NCBI GenBank assembly: GCA_903918045.1
Contig: CAIXCY010000022.1
Coordinates: forward strand, 24,673-88,672
From: an uncultured Bacteroidia bacterium
Lineage (GTDB): Bacteria; Bacteroidota; Bacteroidia; Bacteroidales; Prolixibacteraceae
DNA length: 64,000 nt
Direction: 5' to 3'
A program made the translations under genes and the position numbers. Position 1 is the first letter of the stretch. Each line of letters begins with the position of its first letter. Below the pieces are notes generated by a model, which saw only the letters and a program-made list of their open reading frames with translations, did not search any database and was not told the DNA's origin. Below, piece after piece: positions 1 to 8,872 of this stretch.

Positions 1-1
1 T

Positions 2-859
2 ATAGAATATGACTATTTTTTACCTACACAGTTGACTCATACACTCGAAACAAAACTTATTGAAAACTTATTTTTTGCTGGTCAAATTAATGGAACGACT
101 GGTTATGAAGAAGCTGGTTCGCAAGGTATAATTGCTGGTATTAATGCTCATTTAAAGGTTGGAGGGGGTAATCCTTTTATTTTATCCCGAAGTGAAGCGT
201 ACATTGGAGTTTTGATCGATGATCTCGTTACCAAAGGTGTTGATGAACCATATAGAATGTTTACATCTAGAGCTGAATATCGTTTACTATTGCGTCAGGA
301 TAATGCTGATGAGCGTTTGACACCGTTAGGATTTAAACTTGGTTTAGCCGGAATGGAAAGGTATAATCGTTTAAGAATTAAGCTCGCTTTTAAGGAAGTT
401 CTAGTAACATTCTGCAGAAGGTTTAGTGTCTCACCTGATTCTATTAACAATTTATTAGTTTTAAAAGAGACATCGCGTCTTAAGCAAAATGTAAAACTGG
501 ATACTTTGATCAGAAGGCCTCAGTTGTCAATATTTGATTTTCTCGGGTATATTCCTAAATTAGAGGATATTTATCAAAGTATAGAATTATCTTTGAGGCA
601 GGAAGTATTTCAGGCGGCAGAGATTTTACTTAAATATTCTGGCTATATTGATAGGGAATCAGTTGTAGCTAGTAAATTGACCAGATTAGAAGATCTTCTA
701 ATTAATGATAAATTTAATTACAATGGAATAGATTCTCTATCTACTGAGGCACGACAGAAATTGGAAAAGGTTCAACCATTAACAATTGGTCAAGCATCGC
801 GTATACCGGGGGTATCTCCTAGTGACATCAATGTTCTCTTAGTTTTAATGGGAAGGTGA
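2..859 (+). CDS. mnmG: tRNA uridine-5-carboxymethylaminomethyl(34) synthesis enzyme MnmG, C-terminal part
   Basis: MnmG (GidA) works with MnmE in the cytoplasm to modify the wobble uridine of certain tRNAs, using FAD and folate. The reading frame is open from base 2, before any start codon, and encodes EYDYFLPTQL followed by TLETK and LFFAGQINGTTGYEEA, which is the highly conserved MnmG segment close to the FAD site. The rest (MFTSRAEYRLLLRQDNADERLTPLG and the helical C-terminal domain ending in PGVSPSDINVLLVLMGR) also matches the family. About the first half of the protein lies upstream of the window, so the gene is cut by the window edge and is not a pseudogene. It is the first visible gene of an mnmG–apt–uvrC cluster. 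Confidence 0.96.
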   Translation: MEYDYFLPTQLTHTLETKLIENLFFAGQINGTTGYEEAGSQGIIAGINAHLKVGGGNPFILSRSEAYIGVLIDDLVTKGVDEPYRMFTSRAEYRLLLRQDNADERLTPLGFKLGLAGMERYNRLRIKLAFKEVLVTFCRRFSVSPDSINNLLVLKETSRLKQNVKLDTLIRRPQLSIFDFLGYIPKLEDIYQSIELSLRQEVFQAAEILLKYSGYIDRESVVASKLTRLEDLLINDKFNYNGIDSLSTEARQKLEKVQPLTIGQASRIPGVSPSDINVLLVLMGR

Positions 860-876
860 TGTTCCACGTGGAACAT
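859..876. promoter_or_regulatory. Candidate parS centromere site (ParB-binding palindrome)
   Basis: A perfect 18-bp palindrome, ATGTTCCACGTGGAACAT, overlaps the last base of the mnmG stop codon. Its 16-bp core TGTTCCACGTGGAACA fits the known chromosomal parS consensus bound by ParB (TGTTNCACGTGRAACA type). parS sites cluster near the replication origin, and mnmG/gidA is often origin-proximal in bacteria, which agrees. No parA or parB gene is in the window, so the role is inferred from the motif alone. Confidence 0.8.
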
Positions 877-904
877 TTTAATTTTTAATTTTAAATATAA
901 ATAA

Positions 905-1429
905 ATGGATCTGGAACAAGTAAAAAACTCAGTTAGAAATATACCTGACTACCCAAAACCCGGTATTCATTTTAAGGATGTATCTACTGCCTATCAAAAT
1001 AGTGATGTGTTTCGCTATATTGCTGAAGAAATTCATGAAAAATATAAGGATTTAGGAATTACTAAAGTTGTTGGTATCGAATCAAGAGGATTTATTTTGG
1101 GAGGGGTTTTAGCAGATAAACTGAATGCTGGATTTGTACCTGTACGAAAACCTGGCAAATTGCCAGCTAAAAAATATTCTCAATCTTATCAATTGGAATA
1201 TGGGTTCGATACGCTTGAAATACATCAGGATGCGCTCGTTAAGGACGATATAGTTTTAATTCATGATGATCTATTGGCAACTGGTGGAACCATTTCTGCC
1301 ACTATTGATTTGGTTCATCTATTTGGAGTATCCAAAATATATGCTAATTTTTTTATTGAGTTAGATTTTCTTCAAGGTATAAAAAAAATTGATGAAGCGG
1401 TACCCGTGTGGTCTTTAATCCATTTTTAA
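905..1429 (+). CDS. apt: Adenine phosphoribosyltransferase
   Basis: Converts adenine and PRPP into AMP in cytoplasmic purine salvage. At 174 residues it has the usual length. VVGIESRGFILGG (about residues 56–68) is the family's conserved segment and VLIHDDLLATGGT (about 117–129) is the PRPP-binding loop with its paired acidic residues. The N-terminal IPDYPKPGIHFKDV is also typical of Apt. It lies 45 bases after mnmG, separated by the parS-like palindrome, and 10 bases before uvrC, so the three genes are probably cotranscribed. The ATG is preceded by an A/T-rich stretch, the usual start context in Bacteroidota. Confidence 0.96.
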   Translation: MDLEQVKNSVRNIPDYPKPGIHFKDVSTAYQNSDVFRYIAEEIHEKYKDLGITKVVGIESRGFILGGVLADKLNAGFVPVRKPGKLPAKKYSQSYQLEYGFDTLEIHQDALVKDDIVLIHDDLLATGGTISATIDLVHLFGVSKIYANFFIELDFLQGIKKIDEAVPVWSLIHF

Positions 1430-1439
1430 GAAAATTAGG

Positions 1440-3245
1440 ATGGATAGTGAAAATTATTTGATAGAAAATCTAAAAGAAATTGTTTCAAATTTGCCTGAAT
1501 TGCCCGGAGTATATCAGTATTTTAACTCTGAAGGCAAGATAATTTATGTTGGGAAGGCAAAAAATTTACGGAAAAGGGTCTCATCCTATTTTTCAAAAGT
1601 TCATGAGAATCGTAAAACGTCTATTCTTGTAAAGAAAATTTCAAATATCCGATTTATTGTTGTAGACACTGAAGAGGATGCCCTTCTTCTTGAAAATAAT
1701 CTCATAAAGAAATATCAACCCAGGTATAATGTCTTGTTAAAAGATGACAAGTCTTTTCCTTGGATTTGTATTAAAAATGAACCCTTCCCTCGGGTTTTCT
1801 TCACACGAAACGTAATTCGTGATGGATCACAGTATTTCGGCCCCTATACATCTGTTCCTATGGTACGAACATTGCTGGATGTAACTAAAAGATTGTATCC
1901 AATTAGAAATTGCAGTCTGAATCTGTCAGATCTAAACTTAGCAAGAGAAAAATATCAGGTCTGTCTTGAATATCAAATTGGAAATTGCAAAGGACCCTGT
2001 GAATCTTTACAAACAGAGGAAGAGTATAATGAGGGAATTGTTCAGATAAAAGATATTCTTAAAGGGAATTTAACTTCTGTATTAGTTCATCTTAAAGCTA
2101 AGATGGATCATTTGGCTGCTGAATATAAATTTGAAGAGGCTGAATTATTTAAAAATAAAATAGCAGTATTAGAACATTACAAAAGCAAATCAACTATTGT
2201 AAGTTCATCTATTTCCAATATAGATGTTTTTTCGTTGGAAGAGGATGAAAATTATGCCTACGTAAACTTTTTACGGGTTGTAGATGGTGCAATTATTCAG
2301 GCGCATACTCTGGAGATAAAGAAAAGACTCGAAGAATCAAAAGAGGAGCTTTTATCATTGGGAATAATTGAAATAAGACAAAAGTTTTTTCTTAATTCAA
2401 AAGAGATTATTTTACCATTTTCAATCGGAATACAATTAAAGGATGTAAAAATGACTATTCCCCAGATAGGGGATAAACGTAAGCTGTTGGAGTTGTCCGA
2501 ACGCAATGTTAAATTTTATAAACTCGAAAAGAATAAGCAACTTTCACTTCGAACACCCCAAAACAGAACTGATCGAGTTTTGGGACAGATGCAAAAAGAT
2601 CTGCGTTTAAGTGAACTTCCCAGACGTATTGAATGTTTTGATAATTCTAATATGCAGGGAGCTCAACCTGTTGCAGCATGTGTCGTATTTATTGATGGTA
2701 AACCGGCAAAACGGGAATACCGTCATTTTAATGTAAAGACCGTTGAAGGTCCTAATGATTTCGCTTCAATGGAAGAGATAATTTTTCGCAGATATCATCG
2801 TGTTATCAACGAAAATGGCCAACTGCCTCAATTAATAATTATAGATGGAGGTAAAGGGCAATTAACTTCTGCTATGCTTACTTTGGAGAAACTTCAACTT
2901 CGGGGTGTTATAGCTGTTATTGGCATTGCTAAAAGGTTAGAAGAGATTATATATCCTGATGATCCGATTCCAATGTATTTGGATAAAAATTCAGAAACAT
3001 TAAGAGTTATACAATATTTGAGGAATGAAGCCCACAGATTTGGAATTACATTTCACCGAAACAAACGTTCCAAAGAATTTATTATAAATGAGCTTTCCAT
3101 TATTCCGGGTATAGGTGAGAAGACAATCGAATTATTAATGAAAAGATTTAAATCTGTTTCACGATTAAGGTTAGCGACTCCGAAAGAAATTATTTTGGAA
3201 ATTGGTGAAAGCCGGGCACGAAAAATAATTGAACACTTAAAATAG
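1440..3245 (+). CDS. uvrC: Excinuclease ABC subunit C
   Basis: UvrC makes the two incisions in nucleotide excision repair after UvrAB has located DNA damage. The 601-residue protein carries the GIY-YIG nuclease domain at its start (GVY at 23–25, YVG at 36–38, followed by KAKNLRKRV), a UvrB-interaction (UVR) helix pair near residues 205–240, and the RNase H-like C-terminal nuclease segment (IECFDNSNMQGAQPVAACVVF and IIIDGGKGQL). It ends with a helix-hairpin-helix region (SIIPGIGEKTIELLMKRF). The four-cysteine pattern near residues 156–187 (C in PIRNCSLN, VCLEY, GNCKGPCE) is as expected. Its 3' end overlaps the convergent lipoate ligase gene by 9 bases. Confidence 0.97.
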   Translation: MDSENYLIENLKEIVSNLPELPGVYQYFNSEGKIIYVGKAKNLRKRVSSYFSKVHENRKTSILVKKISNIRFIVVDTEEDALLLENNLIKKYQPRYNVLLKDDKSFPWICIKNEPFPRVFFTRNVIRDGSQYFGPYTSVPMVRTLLDVTKRLYPIRNCSLNLSDLNLAREKYQVCLEYQIGNCKGPCESLQTEEEYNEGIVQIKDILKGNLTSVLVHLKAKMDHLAAEYKFEEAELFKNKIAVLEHYKSKSTIVSSSISNIDVFSLEEDENYAYVNFLRVVDGAIIQAHTLEIKKRLEESKEELLSLGIIEIRQKFFLNSKEIILPFSIGIQLKDVKMTIPQIGDKRKLLELSERNVKFYKLEKNKQLSLRTPQNRTDRVLGQMQKDLRLSELPRRIECFDNSNMQGAQPVAACVVFIDGKPAKREYRHFNVKTVEGPNDFASMEEIIFRRYHRVINENGQLPQLIIIDGGKGQLTSAMLTLEKLQLRGVIAVIGIAKRLEEIIYPDDPIPMYLDKNSETLRVIQYLRNEAHRFGITFHRNKRSKEFIINELSIIPGIGEKTIELLMKRFKSVSRLRLATPKEIILEIGESRARKIIEHLK

Positions 3246-4214
3246 GTGATCGCAGTATTCAGATAGTAACATTGTTGCATCTGAATTTATTTTTGGCATA
3301 ACCTTTATTTTTTCCTTTATAATATCGTAATCATGTTGTGTTCCTGTTAAGACATTTTCAAATTCCAGCTCAATAGTAAGATCCACCGGATCTGTTAGAA
3401 TCTTAGCAATTCCAATGATTCCTTTCTCTATTGAAAGCTCTACACTAATGGAGATATTTCTAATATGGAATATATTTTTAAAGATATATTTTGGTGAATA
3501 TCCGTATATCCAATTCCAAGTTTCAAACTTCTTCTTTGAATTACTTGAGATTTCATTTATTTCAACTTGATCTAAAGTTTTAATTCGTGTATCTTTTGCA
3601 TTTATTATGTTCTGAAATAATGCATTGGAAAATTGATCTGTCGTTATTGAATTTTTAAGATGGTCAGATATATTGGTAACTTTTGATCGTACTGATTTTA
3701 TTGATTTATCGGTATACCTGACTCCGTTATTTTTAAGTGCAGATGATAGTTTTATCAAATCAGTATCAAAAAGAAGCGTGCCGTGAGATAGTACTCTTGT
3801 TTTATAAATATGCATGGCATTTCCGGATATTTTTTCAGAATTAATAAGAAGATCATTCCTTCCAGATAATTTTGCATCTAATCCCATTTGATTCAAGGCC
3901 TCCAGAATTGGCAATGTGAATTTAGAGAAGTTAATTTGATCCCGATTTTCACAATTATGAATAAAGCTAAAATTAAGATTATTAAAATCCTGATAAACAG
4001 TTCCTCCTCCAGATATCCGTCTGGCAAGTTTTATATTATTTTTTCTTATGTAGGCTAGATTTATTTCTGATAATAAATTTTGATGCTTTCCCACAACAAC
4101 ACACGGTTCATTAATATAAAGCATAAAAATCTCCTCCCTACTGCGTTTTAGAAAATATTCCTCTGTGGCCAGATTAAAATATGGGTTTGAATTGGTGGAG
4201 ATCAAGCAACGCAT
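3237..4214 (-). CDS. lplA: Lipoate–protein ligase A family protein
   Basis: Activates lipoate with ATP and attaches it to lipoyl domains of 2-oxoacid dehydrogenases or the glycine cleavage H protein. The 325 residues begin with the biotin/lipoate ligase fold (NPYFNLATEEYFLK) and contain the hallmark ARRISGGGTVYQD loop (about 64–76), SGRND (about 117–121) and KISGNA, the last lysine being the substrate-binding lysine of the family. A C-terminal accessory domain of about 90 residues follows, as in LplA. The gene is transcribed towards uvrC and overlaps its end. A TATCTTTG promoter element lies just upstream. Lipoyl amidotransferase activity cannot be excluded from sequence alone. Confidence 0.9.
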   Translation of the reverse strand: MRCLISTNSNPYFNLATEEYFLKRSREEIFMLYINEPCVVVGKHQNLLSEINLAYIRKNNIKLARRISGGGTVYQDFNNLNFSFIHNCENRDQINFSKFTLPILEALNQMGLDAKLSGRNDLLINSEKISGNAMHIYKTRVLSHGTLLFDTDLIKLSSALKNNGVRYTDKSIKSVRSKVTNISDHLKNSITTDQFSNALFQNIINAKDTRIKTLDQVEINEISSNSKKKFETWNWIYGYSPKYIFKNIFHIRNISISVELSIEKGIIGIAKILTDPVDLTIELEFENVLTGTQHDYDIIKEKIKVMPKINSDATMLLSEYCDHLF

Positions 4215-4249
4215 TATATGGTGGTTTTGTATTTTTATTTAAAACCCTG

Positions 4250-4257
4250 CAAAGATA
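4250..4257 (-). promoter_or_regulatory. Candidate -7 promoter element of lplA
   Basis: On the minus strand the bases read TATCTTTG, an exact match to the Bacteroidota -7 element TAnnTTTG, about 36 bases before the lplA ATG. No clear TTTG box is seen at the -33 distance. Confidence 0.5.
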
Positions 4258-4911
4258 TATATATGTTCTGTTTAAAGTACTTTTTCATTACTATTCAAAA
4301 GAGGTTGTAAGTCATTTAAGTTTAATAGTTTTTGTTTAATGAATTGGACGATTGTTTTTTTCGTCTTCGAAGTGTAGCACGAATTATTATTTAATTAATA
4401 TTTTTAGGTGGAAAGGAAATTCAATAATAGAATTTTAATTAAATATTTATCAGCCTTAAATTTGTGAATAGGTAAAGAAAGAGTATTAGCTTTTTAAGTA
4501 TGGTTGTCGTTCTGATTCCAAAAATATCTTATAATAATTGATGTTAGTGTAAATCAATTAAATGATAATTACTCATATTGATGAATGGGATAAAATGTAT
4601 TTGTGTTTGGGGAATTTTACTGTTGCACAAAAGTCTTCGTAGATTATTCTGGTCCCTACTAATTCTTTCTATTGTTGATTAGAATCTCATATTCCTAAAA
4701 AACATAAACATCCATCATCTGAAAAAATTAGCCTGAAAAAAGCGTAATGAATCCATGAACAGGCATATGTTCTGCCCGATAAGGAGGATGAGAGCCTGGA
4801 ATGATTATTCTTAGGATAAAAAATATAACACCTTTTACTTCAGCATTTGGACTGAAAACAGTCTAAACTATTTATTCGAACTGGATCTGTGCAAAATCAA
4901 ACTTTGGTAAA
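4258..4911. other. Gene-free stretch of about 650 bases
   Basis: Between the lplA promoter and the terminator of the initiator tRNA I see no open frame with coding character, no tRNA or rRNA, and no clear repeat. The stretch is very A/T-rich in its first half and somewhat less so after 4600. It may hold decayed sequence or an unrecognised RNA. Confidence 0.5.
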
Positions 4912-4914
4912 TAT

Positions 4915-4947
4915 AAAGGCCTGTAAACTAAATGCTTACAGGCCTTT
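4915..4947 (-). terminator. Terminator downstream of the initiator tRNA
   Basis: A perfect 12-bp stem (arms 4915–4926 and 4936–4947, AAAGGCCTGTAA with its complement) with a 9-base loop lies directly after the 3' end of the tRNA on the minus strand and is followed by a T/A-rich run. It most likely ends the tRNA transcript. Confidence 0.75.
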
Positions 4948-4951
4948 GAAG

Positions 4952-5024
<73 letters not shown>

Positions 5025-5066
5025 ATATATTTTTGTTTTAAGAACGTCTTTTATTTTAAGAGATTG

Positions 5067-5097
5067 CAAATGTATAGACAATAACCGGAAAATCAAA
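5067..5097 (-). promoter_or_regulatory. Promoter of the initiator tRNA
   Basis: On the minus strand TTTG (5094–5097), a 19-base spacer and TACATTTG (5067–5074) reproduce the complete Bacteroidota promoter consensus TTTG-N19-TAnnTTTG. It lies about 43 bases before the mature tRNA 5' end, which is a reasonable precursor leader. Confidence 0.75.
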
Positions 5098-5268
5098 GAA
5101 AATTAGGATAAAATTAGGCATAATCTTATATAAAACTGATATATAATGGTTTAGATCTAAGTATTTAAAAATAAAACCATATTTTCCCCTCTATATATCG
5201 TTAATATTGGTAATTTTGAGGTATAGAAAGATTTGATTAATCACTTAGTTTTTAAATAAAATCTCCTG

Positions 5269-6099
5269 ATGAATAGAATTAACTTTATTTTAGTTTTACT
5301 CTTCTTGACAATTGGATCTACCGCTCAGGAACTTCGCCCCGGTCAACGGTCATTGCCGGAATTGGGTGAAAAATTTAAAATTGGTATGGCAGGATATACC
5401 TTTCTCAAGATTGACCTCGACAAGGCACTTGAAACGATGCAACGAGTTGATTTACACTATTTATGCATAAAGGATTTTTATCTGCCTATGAATAGCAATG
5501 AAGATCAGATTGCACAGTTTAAGGAGAAATTGAAGGCAAAGGGGGTCATAGCGTATGCGGTAGGACCAATTTATATGGGATCTGAAGCGGAAATTGATCA
5601 TGCTTTTGAGTACGCGAAAAAGGTGGGAGTTAAATTGATTGTTGGTATTCCTACTTATGAACTTCTTCCGTACGTAGAGAAAAAAGTCAAATTATATGGT
5701 TTTAAGTATGCTATTCACCTTCATGGACCTGATATCGCTACATTCCAGGATGCAGATGAAGTGTGGCTTCATGTCAAGGATCTTGATCCCAGAATTGGGA
5801 TGTGTCTCGATATTGGACATGACACGCGCAATGGGAAGAATCCTGTAGCAGATTTGAAAAATTATCATTCACGCGTATTTGATATTCATCTTAAGGATGT
5901 TACAGGGAATACAAAATCGGGATATTCACTTGAAATTGGCCGGGGAATTATAGATTTTCCATCCTTTGTCAAAATGCTTCGTAAAGTTGGGTATACCGGT
6001 GTATGTAGTTTGGAGCACGAGAAGGACATGGCTGATCCCTATATGGGTATCAGCGAATCAATTGGCTATTTAAGAGGCATTATTGAAGCTACAAAATAG
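5269..6099 (+). CDS. Exported sugar phosphate isomerase/epimerase-like TIM-barrel protein
   Basis: A 276-residue protein of the xylose isomerase-like TIM-barrel (AP endonuclease 2) superfamily, whose members isomerise or epimerise sugars with divalent metals. A signal peptide (INFILVLLFLTIGSTAQ, about residues 4–20) points to export to the periplasm. Likely metal or substrate residues sit in IHLHGPD, GMCLDIGHDTRNG and VFDIHLKDV, and near the end in CSLEHEKDM. It stands alone, between the initiator tRNA and glycogen phosphorylase, so context does not name a substrate. Exported relatives are common in Bacteroidota but their reactions are mostly unknown. Confidence 0.8.
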   Translation: MNRINFILVLLFLTIGSTAQELRPGQRSLPELGEKFKIGMAGYTFLKIDLDKALETMQRVDLHYLCIKDFYLPMNSNEDQIAQFKEKLKAKGVIAYAVGPIYMGSEAEIDHAFEYAKKVGVKLIVGIPTYELLPYVEKKVKLYGFKYAIHLHGPDIATFQDADEVWLHVKDLDPRIGMCLDIGHDTRNGKNPVADLKNYHSRVFDIHLKDVTGNTKSGYSLEIGRGIIDFPSFVKMLRKVGYTGVCSLEHEKDMADPYMGISESIGYLRGIIEATK

Positions 6100-6208
6100 G
6101 TTAATAATATAGGTTTTATTTACGAGATTCAGGTGTTTAATACAAAATGTTAAGTTTATTAAATTATTAACATTCAACCAAAAATCTCAAGGATGAATCA
6201 ATAAAAGT

Positions 6209-6216
6209 TAGATTTG
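6209..6216 (+). promoter_or_regulatory. Candidate -7 promoter element of glycogen phosphorylase
   Basis: TAGATTTG matches TAnnTTTG exactly, 63 bases before the ATG at 6280. A -33 TTTG box is not evident at the usual spacing. Confidence 0.45.
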
Positions 6217-6279
6217 CAGTTTAATTTTTCTTAAGGATAATAGATTTTATTCGTTATCCCCCCTTTAAAATTTATCAAA

Positions 6280-8871
6280 ATGGAAATAAAAGGATTTAAA
6301 ATAAGGCAATCTGAGAATGCCGGACCCACCTGGAAAAAAATTATCGTAGAGTCAAATGTACCTGAGGAGCTTCAGCCGCTTCGGGAATTATCCAGAAACC
6401 TATGGTGGGTTTGGAGTGATCCCGTTCGGGCATTATTTAATGAAATAGATCCTGTAATCTGGGAAGCCTGCCAACACAATCCCATCGTTTTGCTTGAAGA
6501 GACTAGTCTTGAACGTTTTGAAGCTTTGAAATCTGACCAATCCTTTATTCTTAGAATGAAGTCTGCAGATCTGATGCTCAAAAAGTATCTTGCTGAACGT
6601 GAAGAACTGAGAGGTCCTAAGATTGCCTATTTCAGTATGGAATTTGGCCTTCATTCGAGTCTTAAAATATATTCCGGCGGGCTTGGTATTCTTGCAGGAG
6701 ATTTTCTTAAAGAGGCAAGTGACTCGAAAGTGGATATGACTGGAGTAGGTCTGCTTTACCGTTTTGGGTATTTCAAGCAGATTATTTCTGGTCAGGGTGA
6801 GCAGATTGCTCAATATGATGCCGAACACTTCTCAAAGATCCCTATTCAACCGGTGATGGATGAGTCCGGAGCTTGGATCACCATTGGAATCGATATGCCT
6901 GGAAGAACAGTTTATGCACATGCCTGGTCGGTTAAGATTGGGAAGATCGTGTTATATTTGCTTGATACGGATTTTGATGCAAATCAGGATTTTGACCGGT
7001 TTATTACGCATCACCTTTATGGAGGGGATAATGAAAACCGATTAAAGCAGGAGATGGTACTTGGATTGGGTGGAATTAAACTACTTGAAAGATTAGGTAT
7101 TAAGTCAGATATATATCATTGCAACGAAGGTCATGCTGCTTTTATCGGGCTTGAAAGGATTAAAAACCTGATGGAGAAATCGGGCTTAAATTTTGGTGAA
7201 GCTCAGGAGATGATTAGGGTTTCCACCCTCTTTACTACACACACTCCCGTCCCTGCCGGACATGACTCTTTTCATGTAGAGCTTTTCAAGCTTTATATGG
7301 GAGGAATGGCTCAGAAGATGAATATTTCGCTTGATGATTTTCTTTACCTTGGAAAAGCTTCTGCTCAGGATGATCATTTTAATATGAGTTATCTGGCTTC
7401 AAATCTTTCGCAAGAGATCAACGGGGTGAGTATGTTACACGGAAAGATCAGCAAAGAGGTTCTTGCCGAATTATATAAGGGCTTTTTACCCGATGAGCTT
7501 GAAAATATCGGTTATGTAACCAATGGTGTTCACTATCCTACCTGGGCAGCACCTGAATGGAAATCTATTCACGAAAAGTTTCTAAAGCCGGAAGCTCTGG
7601 CTGAAGATATCCATGATTATGAGGAAGATGAGGAGGCACGTGCCTGGAGAAATATCTACAAAGTTCAGGATGATCAGATCTGGGAAACTAAATCAAAATT
7701 GCGTGAAAAATTAGTTAACTATATTAAGCAACGTTTTTCGGATATCCATGTGCAGCGCAATGAAAATCCTAAATATATTGCCGAAGCAACATCAAAATTG
7801 AATTCAAAGGCACTAACTATAGGCTTTGCACGTCGTTTTGCAACTTACAAACGGGCCCATTTGCTATTTCGTAACCTCGATCGTCTGGAGCGAATAGTAA
7901 ATAACCCCGATCGTCCGGTTCAGTTTCTTTTTGCAGGGAAGGCACATCCTGCAGATAAGGCTGGCCAGGATCTGATTAAATACATTTTTGATATTTCGAA
8001 GCGCCCTGAATTTATTGGTAAAATCTTGTTTATTCAGAATTATGATATGAACCTTGCCAAAATGCTGGTACAGGGCTGTGACATTTGGATGAATACGCCG
8101 ACTCGTCCTCTTGAAGCATCAGGCACCTCTGGCGAAAAAGGGGTAATGAATGGAACACTTCACTTTTCTGTACTTGACGGCTGGTGGGTAGAAGGGTATA
8201 AAAAGGATGCTGGTTGGTCTCTTCCACTTGAAAGAACCTTTGATAATCAGGAGTTACAGGATGATCTGGATGCTGAGGCAATCTATGGCATCTTTGAAAA
8301 TGAAATTGTTCCTGCCTATTACTACCGGAATGAAAAGGGAATTCCGATTCTTTGGGTTGACTTTATAAAAAATACTTTCGCAGAGGTTGTGCCTCATTTC
8401 ACTACACGCCGAATGATGAAAGATTATTTTAACCGTTTCTACATCCCATTAGCAACCAGATTGGACCAGTTAAAAGCCAATGGATTTTCAAAAGCAAAAG
8501 AAATTGCAGGCTGGAAACAACGAGTTCTTGAAGTTTGGGACCAGATTGAAGTGGTCAGTGTTCAGTTTGCCGATGGAATTACCAATACCTATAAGATGGG
8601 ACAGACTTATGATGCCCATATTGTATTGGATAATAAAGGATTATCAGCAGATGAAATTGGGATTGAAGTGATTATAGCAACAGGTTCCGATCGGCAGGAG
8701 TATGTCGAGAAACACGATTTTATTCCCGGAAAAACTGAAAATGGGTTGACTCAGTACTCCCTTAATCTTACACTTACTAAGCCGGGTTCGTATAATTATG
8801 GAATCAGGATTTTTCCTAAAAACGCGGACCTTCCAAATCGTCAGGATTTCAGAATATTAAGATGGATTTAG
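6280..8871 (+). CDS. glgP: Alpha-glucan (glycogen) phosphorylase, GT35 family
   Basis: Releases glucose 1-phosphate from the non-reducing ends of glycogen or maltodextrin in the cytoplasm, using pyridoxal phosphate. The 863-residue protein starts with the extra N-terminal domain (DUF3417 type; LRELSRNLWWVWSDPVRALF) found in the bacterial/archaeal-type subgroup of phosphorylases. Catalytic regions follow: AYFSMEFGLHSSLKIYSGGLGILAGD, HCNEGHAAF, GFARRFATYKRA, and EASGTSGEKGVMNG, in which Lys620 is the predicted pyridoxal phosphate lysine. The gene ends one base before the convergent LytTR regulator. It stands apart from other glycogen genes in this window. Confidence 0.95.
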   Translation: MEIKGFKIRQSENAGPTWKKIIVESNVPEELQPLRELSRNLWWVWSDPVRALFNEIDPVIWEACQHNPIVLLEETSLERFEALKSDQSFILRMKSADLMLKKYLAEREELRGPKIAYFSMEFGLHSSLKIYSGGLGILAGDFLKEASDSKVDMTGVGLLYRFGYFKQIISGQGEQIAQYDAEHFSKIPIQPVMDESGAWITIGIDMPGRTVYAHAWSVKIGKIVLYLLDTDFDANQDFDRFITHHLYGGDNENRLKQEMVLGLGGIKLLERLGIKSDIYHCNEGHAAFIGLERIKNLMEKSGLNFGEAQEMIRVSTLFTTHTPVPAGHDSFHVELFKLYMGGMAQKMNISLDDFLYLGKASAQDDHFNMSYLASNLSQEINGVSMLHGKISKEVLAELYKGFLPDELENIGYVTNGVHYPTWAAPEWKSIHEKFLKPEALAEDIHDYEEDEEARAWRNIYKVQDDQIWETKSKLREKLVNYIKQRFSDIHVQRNENPKYIAEATSKLNSKALTIGFARRFATYKRAHLLFRNLDRLERIVNNPDRPVQFLFAGKAHPADKAGQDLIKYIFDISKRPEFIGKILFIQNYDMNLAKMLVQGCDIWMNTPTRPLEASGTSGEKGVMNGTLHFSVLDGWWVEGYKKDAGWSLPLERTFDNQELQDDLDAEAIYGIFENEIVPAYYYRNEKGIPILWVDFIKNTFAEVVPHFTTRRMMKDYFNRFYIPLATRLDQLKANGFSKAKEIAGWKQRVLEVWDQIEVVSVQFADGITNTYKMGQTYDAHIVLDNKGLSADEIGIEVIIATGSDRQEYVEKHDFIPGKTENGLTQYSLNLTLTKPGSYNYGIRIFPKNADLPNRQDFRILRWI

Positions 8872-8872
8872 G

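Noticed and set aside
6433..6828. Antisense frame of 131 codons inside glycogen phosphorylase
   Set aside because: The sense strand encodes conserved phosphorylase motifs here; the antisense product has no recognisable features.
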